A DNA stretch of 64,000 nt from Membranipora membranacea (lineage: Eukaryota; Bryozoa; Gymnolaemata; Cheilostomatida; Membraniporidae), in contig OU612066.1 of assembly GCA_914767715.1 (NCBI GenBank), positions 8,621,001 through 8,685,000 of the forward strand, given 5' to 3'. Below are positions 48,301 through 56,513 of this stretch, in pieces (position 1 is the first letter of the stretch; the number at the start of each line of letters is the position of its first letter). Made by a program: the position numbers and the translations under genes. The notes below the pieces were generated by a model, which worked only from the letters and a program-made list of their open reading frames with translations, did no database searches and was not told the DNA's origin.

Positions 48301-51162
48301 GGTAATGGTAATGTTTGTATAGGTAAGCTGTTTAGTGAAGAACCACCTGGGACTGGTTTAATGTCGGCTTACTCGTAATCCAGTCCCCGGTGCGTAGGAA
48401 ACAGGTCTGTAAAATTGAAGTTTCTATCTCTGATGGTTATGATGATTCTTGTTTTCCTTATTGTAGCTGACCGCGGCAAGACCTCCACGCCCAGAGACAA
48501 AATCCTCGTACAGTAACAGTCGGAGTCGTCCCTCCAGCGGTAACCTCAAGCATCATAAGCTTCAGCCACAGCTCTCTCTTCCATCTTTTCTTAATGGTGT
48601 TCATAATAATAAGCTTTCCTCACAATCCACCACAACAAACGGCAGCAGCAGCTCCACCTCAGTTTCTGGAAATCCCGCTGCTGCTGCAGCCGCCGCTGCC
48701 AATAATGTCGCACTCACCGCTAACTCCAATCACAATTCTTCTGTTTCTTATAATATAACCTCTAATGTTTATGTGGAATCCCCCTTGGCAAGGTTGCCAG
48801 AGAACCCACCGCTGCGAAAGATTTTGAGATCCCAATCAGTTAAATGCCCTGAGGCTTCAGCAGAATCCGCCAAGCTGTCCAGACCTGTATCACAAAGCTC
48901 TGTCATAAACGGCTGCAAGGATTCAGACCAGGGTTAGTCTTAATGCTTTATTGCTTGTGCCGTGTGCCAATTTTTCGTTTTGTAAAGAATGACGCTTGTA
49001 AGATCGCATAAGAAACTATCAGTTGTATAGAGTGATGGCATCAAGGAGTTAGACTCCTTGATGGCATGAAGGCAGATTTCGCGCATTGATTTATTTTTAA
49101 GCCACTACGATATATTTCCGAATGACAAATTTTGTATAAGAATATAGGAAATAGTTATTTGCATCGTTATAGAGTAGGCAATATTATCCTATCAGCTCAC
49201 AGTTTTGAAATAGTCAAAGAGCTTTTTCTGTGCAGCCTTAGATCAGATTATTTACGATCTGTGGATTCCGTGTTTTACAGGTTTAGTGAACCCCGGTTTG
49301 TTAGATTGCTATAACATTAAAAAGATAATCAATCTTTTCTTAGTTTCAGATCTCTCTAGATTTTGCTATGACTTTTAATTTAACACTACAATTGGTAGTT
49401 TACTAGATATGAAATTGTTTCACCAAAGCGCTTGTGTAGTAGATTATAGTTGTCAACACCTAAGTTGAATGATTACTTACCTTATATAATGGTAGATCAA
49501 GTTTGATCCAATTTGCCTCCATTCCGGGGATGCTCCCGTTTATATTATTGAGCTGCTTGCGGTTCAAGGGGGAGCAACTCCAAATGAGAGTAAATTGGAT
49601 CTAATAATAATGATAGCCTGTGATTTAGAGCTGGTACCCCACTCTACGTCTGCTTCTGCTTGTTCAAATGTGTTGTAGTTGATGATCGTAGGTTGTGAAG
49701 AATGACATAGAATTTAAAACTAAATTAATCGACTCTCTCATTTAATTTAGATCTTATTCTTTCTAAGTTAACCTATTTTTTTCAAGCACTCTTACACAAC
49801 ATGCATTTATTCACCTCTTTGAGTTAACCAAGATGTTCGGTGTAGGATTGTGGTGGATTAATTGGATTCAACGCTTCTGTGTCCAAATCTAGTTTTCTTA
49901 CCTTGTTTCAACCGTAACACTTTTTGTAGATGGTTTTGGGTTTCAGTGACACAACTAGGGCTGGAAGCATAAAATGAATGTTGGGCTCTGGCTCTCACAT
50001 GAATGGCCTCATCGAACCTCATGTCAACTTTAATTTGTCACCACTTATGCCTGGCTCAATACCATCAATGTAACCTCGTGTTCAAGAACCTGGCATGTCA
50101 TAAGCCAAAACTGCATGATGTTTAAGTTTGGAGACAAAACTCATGTTGTGGTATGAGCTCTGTGCTTATGCTGGATACCTGAATGGCTTCGAAAAACACC
50201 AGCTTTTGGATCATTATTTTTAAAACACGAGACCCTTATAGCGACAATATAAAGTCATTGTTTGGAAGTTAATTGCTGTTCCGTTTTCTATCCAGGCTAC
50301 CACACTAAATGGGAGAGCACAGGCAGCCTACAAATCAATGACTCATTCGATGACTCAGCCGTGGCAATGAGTTCATCCCCTGCTCGAGCCTCATTACTAG
50401 CAAGTAATATGAGATCTGCTGGATCAGCTGACAATGTTCATAGTATGATAGCCAATCAGGACAGAGCTTACATCCCAACACCATTAGCCAATCAAAACCG
50501 ACCTCACACACCTACTCCAACCCGCAGTGATAGATCCAGAAACTTATCAGCCAATCAGAAGTCTAGTGGAGAAGCAAGCTCCACCCCTCCTCCACTACCA
50601 AGAAAACAGAGTCAGGTGGATAATTTGAACGACCCCGCTAATGGGGGTTACGCGCAGGTCAGGATGAGGAAACACTCCCACAAGGGTGTGGTAAGTCAAC
50701 ATATATGAAAATATTCACCAAAATGTATCATGCAGCATTCCTAATTACACAAGACATAAGAAGTATAATATAACTCCAACTATTTTAACATATCCCAGCC
50801 ACGAATGTCATCTGCTTCTTCAATCAACTATAAGTCCAAATACTATTGTTGACAGTGTGTTACAGCAACCCGGGACCAATAACCATCATAGAAAACATGG
50901 CCTGATGCTGTGATAACTACACTTATGTCACATCATGAAAAGCATTAGTAATAATGAATTGTTGCTGACAATAAAAGTATATATATATACTTATAGGTAA
51001 ATCCGATGTAGCAAATCGTAGTCTGAGTTATATTTTCTTATTTTCCAGCCACCGCCAGCTTTGCCTCCTGCTAAACCACCTCTCAATGACGCTCCACCTG
51101 CATTACCTCAGAAAAGAACATCTGTTGGTGCCAAGAATTCGCATAACAACCATCAAAGTTGA
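18356..51162 (+). CDS. DOCK-A family Rac guanine-nucleotide exchange factor (DOCK1/2/5-like)
   Basis: 43 coding exons, all GT-AG and phase-consistent, give 2084 aa: 18356-18392, 19889-19978, 22932-23028, 24503-24599, 25673-25765, 26850-26905, 27357-27617, 27895-27976, 28256-28482, 28797-28882, 29177-29302, 30869-30996, 32618-32789, 33221-33330, 33801-33990, 34679-34866, 35224-35324, 35647-35781, 36328-36436, 36776-36959, 37372-37601, 37839-38063, 38427-38587, 38809-38867, 39177-39248, 39673-39779, 40947-41032, 41802-41958, 42175-42306, 42532-42651, 42818-42907, 43433-43679, 43862-44013, 44383-44469, 44839-45012, 45367-45489, 45728-45859, 46157-46254, 46630-46757, 47029-47159, 48467-48932, 50296-50690, 51049-51162. 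Domains: SH3 at about 12-70 (DWYRGF); C2-like DHR1 at about 415-600 (membrane lipid binding in the family); an armadillo-like helical middle; DHR2 catalytic region at about 1170-1640, with [10 protein letters not shown] and [10 protein letters not shown] carrying the nucleotide-sensor Val1548. The Ser-rich tail ends in CRK-type SH3 ligands PPLPRK (2014-2019) and PALPQK (2064-2069). By family it works with ELMO and CRK to activate Rac in migration, engulfment or cell fusion. The tail is longer than in human DOCK1 (1865 aa). Confidence 0.97.
18995..19345. mobile_element. Nonautonomous hAT-like element in DOCK intron 1
   Basis: The 351-base element starts CAGGGGTGCCCATCC and ends GTTGGGCAGGCCTG, giving imperfect terminal inverted repeats of about 14 bases (CAGGNNTGCCCA). 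It is flanked by perfect 8-base direct repeats ATCTAGAG at 18987-18994 and 19346-19353, which fit the hAT target preference nTnnnnAn. The interior is GC-rich with GGCCGCAT motifs, as in vertebrate Charlie-like hAT repeats. An open frame crosses the element but has no transposase motif, so a transposase elsewhere would have moved it. Confidence 0.88.
23404..23567. repeat. Imperfect tandem repeats in DOCK intron 3
   Basis: The strings CAGAATGCCAATATAT, ACAGAAAACAT and ATGCCAATATATTG recur two or three times at irregular spacing within 160 bases. The array looks like a decayed minisatellite with a unit of roughly 50-100 bases. Confidence 0.55.
24425..24456. mobile_element. Micro-palindromic hAT-like insertion, copy 2
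   Basis: A 32-base near-palindrome has arms of 14 bases (GAGACTACGGATA against TATCCATAGTCTC, one mismatch). It is flanked by the perfect 8-base direct repeat GGGCTGAC at 24417-24424 and 24457-24464. It lies in DOCK intron 3, just upstream of exon 4, and shares its CAGAGACTA end with the copy at 9546. Confidence 0.8.
25896..25934. repeat. Short hairpin in DOCK intron 5
   Basis: Arms of 18 bases (AGTCGAGGAAGAGGAAAG) with one mismatch and a three-base loop. No flanking direct repeat is seen. Confidence 0.6.
26623..26737. repeat. TAG...CTA foldback element, copy A
   Basis: The left arm holds GTTTGATCCAATTTGCCTGC and the right arm GCAGGCAAAT...CCAG, complementary with mismatches; GAGCAACT/AGTTGCTCC-like inner parts also pair. 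The same outer sequence recurs at 49493, 52107 and 59471, which defines a family. No clear target duplication is left here. Confidence 0.65.
29355..29389. mobile_element. Micro-palindromic insertion, copy 3
   Basis: Begins CATAGACTT and ends AAGTCTATG (9-base perfect arms, 35 bases in all). It is flanked by the perfect 7-base direct repeat GTATATC at 29348-29354 and 29390-29396, in DOCK intron 11, about 50 nt downstream of the donor. Confidence 0.7.
31469..31537 (+). other. Candidate cassette exon of DOCK between exons 12 and 13
   Basis: A 69-nt open segment preceded by CAG and followed by a perfect GTAAGT donor. Its length is a multiple of three and it is open in phase 0, matching the phase-0 end of exon 12 and start of exon 13. 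It would add 23 residues (starting [12 protein letters not shown]) inside DHR1. The acceptor lacks a strong pyrimidine tract, and most DOCK proteins have no such insert, so use may be optional or absent. Confidence 0.3.
31616..31651. repeat. Micro-palindrome of the CATAGAC family, degenerate copy
   Basis: Arms CATAGACATAT and ATATGTTTATG pair at 10 of 11 positions. Flanks GAAAAAAT (31608-31615) and GAATATAT (31652-31659) agree at 6 of 8, consistent with an old duplication. The right end TATTTATATGTTTATG is shared with the copies at 33390 and 36208. Confidence 0.5.
31853..31972. repeat. Larger CATAGAC-family foldback with AT-rich core
   Basis: Begins CATAGACATAATATATAATA and ends GTCTATG; the left about 50 bases pair imperfectly with the right half. 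The centre has expanded into (AT)n microsatellite. Flanks GATTGTAC (31845-31852) and GTTTGTTC (31973-31980) agree at 6 of 8. Confidence 0.6.
32478..32546. repeat. TAG...CTA foldback, 69 bases
   Basis: The palindrome starts TAGCCTTGTCACACAGCT and ends with its complement AGCTGTGTGACAAGGCTA; inner TATTTGTTTT/AAAACAAATA also pair. It lies in DOCK intron 12, about 70 nt upstream of exon 13. No clear target duplication. Confidence 0.65.
33390..33433. mobile_element. Micro-palindromic insertion, CATAAAC variant
   Basis: Begins CATAAACGTATAAATA and ends TATTTATATGTTTATG. It is flanked by GTTATAAC (33382-33389) and GTCATAAC (33434-33441), 7 of 8 identical. DOCK intron 14. Confidence 0.6.
34370..34640. 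repeat. Foldback element, about 250 bases, in DOCK intron 15
   Basis: The left arm (CTGCTGCCACTCA, GAATTCTGGATAGCTC, GTCACCTAATGAGCAAATAA) is matched in reverse complement by the right arm (TTATTTGCCCATTAGGTGAC, GAGCTATGCAGAATTC, TGAGTGGCAGCAG). This is a miniature inverted-repeat element ending about 40-50 nt before exon 16. A one-arm relative occurs at 2655-2760. Confidence 0.75.
36208..36239. repeat. Degenerate micro-palindrome with TATTTATATGTTTATG end
   Basis: Its right end is identical to those at 31616 and 33390; the left end (AAAAACATTT) is diverged. Flanks GAAAAAT and GAAAATAC are only roughly alike. Confidence 0.35.
38335..38357. repeat. Shortest CATAGAC-type palindrome, 23 bases
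   Basis: CATAGACA...TGTCTATG has 8-base perfect arms around a seven-base loop. Flanks GTGAACAC and GCGCACAC agree at 6 of 8. DOCK intron 22. Confidence 0.45.
41686..41758 (+). tRNA. tRNA-Lys, anticodon CTT
   Basis: A 73-base cloverleaf. The acceptor GCCCGGG pairs with CTCGGGC (one G-U), discriminator G; D arm GCTC/GAGC; anticodon stem TGGGA/TCCCA with loop CTCTTAA giving CTT at 41719-41721; T arm GTGGG/CCCAC around TTCGAGC. The A and B boxes are intact, no intron is present and CCA is not encoded. It lies in sense orientation in DOCK intron 27, ending 43 nt before exon 28. It is near-identical to vertebrate tRNA-Lys(CTT), so it is probably functional. Confidence 0.97.
41763..41766 (+). terminator. 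Pol III terminator (T4) of tRNA-Lys
   Basis: Four T residues five bases after the tRNA end. The tract also forms part of the pyrimidine-rich region upstream of the DOCK exon 28 acceptor. Confidence 0.7.
42914..42918 (-). terminator. Pol III terminator (T5) of tRNA-Gly
   Basis: AAAAA on the plus strand gives TTTTT on the minus strand, four bases after the tRNA-Gly 3' end. It sits only 6-10 nt inside the DOCK intron 31 donor. Confidence 0.7.
42922..42993 (-). tRNA. tRNA-Gly, anticodon TCC
   Basis: A 72-base cloverleaf read on the minus strand. The acceptor GCGTCGG pairs with CCGACGC, discriminator A; anticodon stem GTTGC/GCAAT with loop CTTCCAA gives TCC at 42960-42958; T arm CCGGG/CCCGG around TTCGATT. 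The B box GGTTCGATTCC is intact. It lies antisense within DOCK intron 31, its 3' end 14 nt from the exon 31 boundary. It closely resembles vertebrate tRNA-Gly(TCC). Confidence 0.96.
44501..44550 (+). repeat. Dispersed C-rich repeat, copy 3
   Basis: TAGTCTGAGCGCCCCAGGCT then CTCCTTGTCCGATGGCTCC follows the same motif order as at 6361-6425, with point changes. DOCK intron 34. Confidence 0.4.
48068..48126. mobile_element. Micro-palindromic insertion, CATAGAG variant
   Basis: A 59-base element beginning CATAGAGTTATCCCC and ending GGGGATAACTCTATG (15-base complementary ends), with an extra tandem copy of the right end. It is flanked by perfect 8-base direct repeats GTCCACTC at 48060-48067 and 48127-48134. 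DOCK intron 40. Confidence 0.8.
49493..49603. repeat. TAG...CTA foldback element, copy B
   Basis: Begins TAGATCAAGTTTGATCCAAT and ends TAAATTGGATCTA; the inner GGGGATGCTCCC and GGGGGAGCAACTCC parts are related to copies A and C. DOCK intron 41. Confidence 0.65.
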
Positions 51163-51713
51163 CCTCACATCACTGAATATGCACTATTATGATATCTATA
51201 AGATTATATTGATATTGAATGAGCACATAGATTAAGCAGTATGATTCGGTAGTATTTTTCTCAGTTTATCAATGGTATTCTCTTCAGCGTTCGCTGGTTG
51301 CTCACTCATTCTAATAAGTTACTGTTTCTGATTATCTTATCATTTCGAATTTGACAACTGGAGCATACAACAGACGCAGATTTCACTGGTTGTCCAAAGG
51401 TTGTATACTCTTTGTTGTCATTTTTTTTACCAATCAGTTTTTTGACTCCTTGAACATTTATTTCTATGTAGCAAGGCCGTGGTGCTTTTCCAAGTATACG
51501 TAATCTTTGTATTTAAATGTTATTTGTTTCTATGCCTTGTTTCGACTGATATTTTTTATTCATGACAAAAAATGGAGTCGATGTTTTTTGTTTCTGTATA
51601 GAATCGCTTGCTGGTTGAGATTAGTTGCTGGACGTTCACTATCAGCTCCTATAGATACGTACCATATAGTTATTGTCACACTTACTTGAAGCTCATTTAT
51701 ACTGATTTATCGT

Positions 51714-51719
51714 ATTAAA
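51714..51719 (+). promoter_or_regulatory. Possible DOCK poly(A) signal ATTAAA
   Basis: The commonest variant signal, about 550 nt after the DOCK stop. A canonical AATAAA is also present at 52712-52717, but it lies close to the coding end of the convergent gene. Confidence 0.3.
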
Positions 51720-52106
51720 CTCCAGGTAAATTTGATACATTATTACAAGTGATACCACCTCACATCCTCATTTCAATATATATCTCAATAGTTGTATCAG
51801 CTCAGCACTAGGCTCAGAACTTAGCACTGCACCAACAGGATCACCTGGATCGCATTGCATCATGCTAGGTCATGTCCGATCCATTTGCCTGCCTGGCGGC
51901 AGCACCATAGACTTATTACATACTCTATTATGGGCCGCACCAATTATATTTATGTATACGTATATATATGTAGGAGTTAGAGGCTCCTTTGTTTGAGGGG
52001 GAGCGACTCTATACCCAACATCAACTTTGCTTAACCAGGTAGTTTTGAACAAACTCCCTGATTTTCCATCATGCTCAATCATGCAAGAGGATACCAGATT
52101 ATATCA

Positions 52107-52222
52107 TAGCTATACCATGTTTGATCCAGTTTGCCTGCATTTTGAGTTGCTCCCCTTCCAATGGTAAGCTGCAGGAGGGGTAGCAACTAGAAATGCAGGC
52201 AAACTGTATCAGGCTTGATCTA
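52107..52222. repeat. TAG...CTA foldback element, copy C
   Basis: The left arm GTTTGATCCAGTTTGCCTGC pairs with the right arm GCAGGCAAACTGTATCAGGC; the right end is CTTGATCTA. Flanks ATTATATCA and ATTACAACC agree at 6 of 9. It sits between the convergent DOCK and reticulocalbin 3' ends. Confidence 0.65.
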
Positions 52223-52558
52223 ATTACAACCTATAATTGACATGGCAGATCATCCCGGCTTGCTCCCTAGCCCCAATTTTCATTACTTAGAAAAGCATTC
52301 TCCAATTTTTCGAAGTAGAATATTTTACTATCATGGGCCATGGGGTAGGACTCTTGATAACAGATAACTGATAAAAGAGGTGATTCTAGTCAGCGTAACA
52401 GTGTGTTAAACTTCTATCAATAGAAACACATCGCCGCACAGCCATTGAGCAAAACAGCAACAGCGGTCCTGTTCTCTAAACCTAAGAGAGCAAAGTGGCT
52501 TAGCACAACTCAACTCAAACAAGCCAATCAAATGTGACAGTGTTCTCTTATCACCCAT

Positions 52559-52564
52559 TTTATT
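52559..52564 (-). promoter_or_regulatory. Possible poly(A) signal of the reticulocalbin gene
   Basis: Minus-strand AATAAA about 300 nt after the stop codon at 52860. Confidence 0.4.
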
Positions 52565-52859
52565 TTATCTTACTAAGTTGATAGTCACCTTTTTAATTCT
52601 GAAATGATTGCAGTGCAGCACCATGAGCAGTAAAACTAAGTAGAGAATAAGAAAGATTGGTATAAAGCCTGTAAAAATGTAAAGCATGGTAGTGTCATAG
52701 TTTCACACTAAAATAAAATTGAATGTAATATCCAGTCTGATTTTCACTTTAGCCCCTTACAACAATGAACTAAACCTCATTGCTTACAATATAACGGTCA
52801 GGTGGCTACATAGAACGCACAAAAGCATAGTTTACAAAGTATTGCTCAATTTAAAAAGT

Positions 52860-55800
52860 TTAAAACTCATCATGAGAGACAGTCAATGCTTCACCAAAAT
52901 CTGTAGCCTGACTTCCAACAAATAAATCATAGTGATTCAAGATCTCTTCTTTAGTAAGTGAGCCATCCTGAAATAAAAACAAGTATTACGGTAGCCAACA
53001 AATTCTGTATGACATCATGACAAACCCAACCAGGGTTGAATTCTACTTATTTTACCCAACTGTAGACAGTACATAGCTATGTTGTTATTAATGGTTATAA
53101 ATATCAATGGTCAAATGGAGCCCAGGTTTGGAAACATCAAGCCAGGCAACTCCAAGCTACCATTGAATAAACTTTTCATATAAAATTTTACATTTTCAAT
53201 ACTTGAGTTGTTCTCTCATGATGTCTACATACCTTATCAGTGTCGGATTCATGTATAAGATGTTGACTTTCAGCTATAGCGTGATCGTAGTCATCAGGCA
53301 TCACCCAATGCTGTATCTCCCTCTCATCTAATACTCCATCCTAAAGTTTGAAACAATAGATAGATATTCGATGGAGGGGAGGGGAGGGGTTTGAAATTGA
53401 AGATAACTTCATTTAGGTTTGTTATCTAGTTATAGTGCTCAAACGGCATCAAGTGGGATTTTGAGCATTATTTTCTCCAATTACTGGAATGGACGCTCTT
53501 CATGATGAAATATTTGAAGTTTTGTTCTGAAATCTCATTTGGTAAAAAATATGTTCCATGAATTTAGTGATTATTTTCCACTATTAGGTTCATTATTACC
53601 TTGTTTAGATCTCTCCATTTGTCAAAATGTTCTCTCTCAGTTTGAACCCATTCTGGTTCTTCTTCCTCTCCAGCATGGTGCCACATGTCACCTGTAAATT
53701 GAAATTAACCATCTAAACTGAATATGATATTGATAACTATTTTTGTGATTGTTATTGTATATCATTCATTGCTTGGATTACTTCCACTGCACATGATAAA
53801 ATGTGATTCATTGATTGGAAACTGCCAAAATTACCATCTGAATGCTCCTTGCTGAGTGATCGCGTTCCTCTAGGGATATAGTTTCCGGATCGCTCATACT
53901 TTGATGGAACAGTATAAGAGAAGTGATTTGGTAACGAGCTTGCCTAGTTGAAAGACCAATTGAAAGAGATAATTTGGCTCATAAAGTATCGCTCATTGTA
54001 ATTGAAAGACCCTCCTCCTGCTTTATCCATACCAACTTTGGTACTCCAAACCTGATCATAAATCATGAATTTTTCCAGGAGAGCCAGTTTGTGGTTATAG
54101 ATGTGACATGCTTTACCTATGTACTCTTCGAGGTTAACTTTTCCATCTTTGTTCTTATCTAAATCATCCAATGTTTCCCTAATGACCACTTCTCTCATAT
54201 GAGGAGCATCCTCAGGGTGAAGGAAGTCTATGTATTCAGTGAATGAGAGAATTCCATCGTAGTCAATGTCAGCCAGCTTAAATCTTCTATAATCTCTCTC
54301 TAACATCTCCTTATAGCCCAAAACTGGGTCATCAGCATTCAGCTCGGCGTCTACAAAACAGAACAATGAGTAACACTAACCATCTTGTTTCTTTCCTGTT
54401 GTGACATTATTATCATAGCTCAAATTTCATAAGTGAAGCATCCCGTCTGGCTGAATCGATTGAAAGTAACTGCAGCTGTTGAGAGACCGCTCATATATAA
54501 TAGAAAAAATAGATATGGATGGTTGGCGCCACTGAATTCACTTTCAAGGTTGAGACACATCTTAAAGCTGGTTGTGTTCTTTATATCAAGGGTAACATAA
54601 CTTCACTTTACAATACCATTTCAAAACCCTGTGATGGAAGCAGAAAGGGAGGTTTCCTATTTGAAGGTTCGTAAAGCTATATAGAAAATTGGGATATGTC
54701 TTATTTGACGGCAATCAAAGTTTATTTAATTTTCAGCTCTGACAATTTCTTTTAATATACAATAAATCTGTTACATGGCCTACATCAGCGTGAGGACCCG
54801 CTGTAGGAATAGCGATAAATTCTTTAAAAAAATAACAACCAAATAATTATTTGGATAGAATTCTGTTTTCTATTTAATTAGAGAGTTGGGAGAGTTGATT
54901 TACCTGTGAGTGTGCCATATGTTCTGTTCTGATAATACTCCCATTTCATACCATCACCATCCTTCATACCATAGGTAACCCACTGTCTGCTAGCGTCTTC
55001 CTTTACATATCGTCTCTGTATGTATTTAATCCAGGCGACCATCTCATGTTCAGCTACCTTCTGGTCATTGTCTGAATCTATCTTGTCTACCAGCAAACTG
55101 TAAACAATCAAATGATTCTGAGAAGTTGAAGCACCCAAACTCCTGTCTCCCATCATCAGCCACCCCCTTGCTCCCAATCCCCCAAACTTTTACCCCCCCC
55201 CCCCCCAAAGAGTATGAGCAGCTTGGTTAATTTTTTGTCCTATTTGGGAGATGAGGCATACACAAATACAAGCTCAAATGGGTTTCCCACACGTATAACA
55301 TAAAGCCAGTCATCAGATAAAGGATGAGCCTCAAGTATGATAACCTTTTGTCTCAATAACAATAAGATGGATTATAGTTTGAATCTTACAGTAATGTGAG
55401 GAATGTGCATCATTGTGGTCATTCAGCTAGAGCATGGGATAAAGCAATGTCCTCTGTGTATAGAAAATGTGATGCTTTCAAGTTGAATATTCCAAATTTA
55501 AAATCTAGAATATTAGATCACCACAGGATTGACTTGGGCTATGTATGTATGGAGGCCCTTATTGTACGGCCATGTATATGCTATTTTGATCCTGATTTCA
55601 CCATCCAAAGCTGATTCTATTTATACACCTGAAATGTTGCCTACTTGTGTGAAGATTTTGCAGAGCTTGCTTCTCTACAGCATGGTAATATTTCGACTCA
55701 GAGACCACTTTTGAAAACATTTTGCAGGTTAGCAAATTACTTTTTGAAACCCATGTGGGAATAATCTATTGAATTGTTTAAGATTTACATACCCAAGCTT

Positions 55801-56513
55801 TTCCTTGCTTTCTTCTGGTGTGTATGTATCATAATCGTGAGCCCTTTCCCGACCCAAAAAAGCCTCATGATCATATTCAGCGTTATGTCCATTTTTATCA
55901 TGGTCAGCATCGCTTAGTTCCTATAGGATAATGAGCATACAGTACATAGCAAGAAGGCAATATTTCATTAGTTCCTTGAACAACAAATTTAGCAGGCCCG
56001 TAGTTTAGGGATGCTCTGCCTCTCCTAGAATGCTCAATAGAGTGGCCTCATTTCAGAATCAGCTCATTTGGGACTTCCATTTGCTCCTATATCATTAAAA
56101 TGCTTTGGATGCTGGATATTAACCCGAGACTCCACGGAGGGGCTTACACTATCCACCCTGGGTCCACTTCACACCCTCTAAGTTTCTGCGCCTTCCCTAA
56201 GATCTTTCCTACACAACGTAGCCAAGGCTAAGGTATTCCACTATTATCCACCGCCACAAATTGCAATACTGCAGAGATTTTTCTAATTTTTTAAAAATCC
56301 TTTTCGCATTGAAGAATGACATACAACTGATTGCACAGAGGATAAAGTTGCTGCCGGACCAAAGATATAATTCCCAGGTCCATTGAAAGGTTGTCCTGCT
56401 CATAAAAATGATTATGGTCTTACCTTGTTTTGTGCCCGTCGATCATGGGCTTCCTTGATACTTGCAGCATTTGTGTACAAGAAACATGTGACCACTACGA
56501 TGAGTAATTTCAT
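52860..56513 (-). CDS. Calumenin/reticulocalbin-type ER calcium-binding protein (CREC family)
   Basis: Seven minus-strand exons, phase-consistent: 56513-56424, 55920-55793, 55097-54904, 54350-54117, 53691-53600, 53340-53233 and 52967-52860; 317 aa (human calumenin has 315). The signal peptide ([18 protein letters not shown]) is followed by the conserved DHEAFLGRE segment and six EF-hand positions. EF1 loop D80-E91 has Gln instead of Gly at position 6. EF2 (about 116-127) lacks the acidic ligands. EF3 D165-E176, EF4 D202-E213, EF5 D243-E254 and EF6 D279-E290 are canonical. The protein ends in HDEF, the ER-retention signal of this family. EF5 and EF6 are split by introns after the fourth loop residue. 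Expected role: low-affinity Ca2+ binding and chaperone regulation in the secretory pathway. Calumenin and reticulocalbin-1/3 cannot be separated by eye. Confidence 0.95.

Noticed and set aside
51901-51940. CACCATAGACTT string as another micro-element copy
   Set aside because: Only one end is recognisable; no complementary arm or flanking duplication.
53834-53943. Possible extra exon of the calumenin-like gene with a GTAATT donor
   Set aside because: Exon 4 joins exon 5 (EYIG-DMW) exactly as in the family; the segment has a stop or the wrong phase in every splice combination tried.
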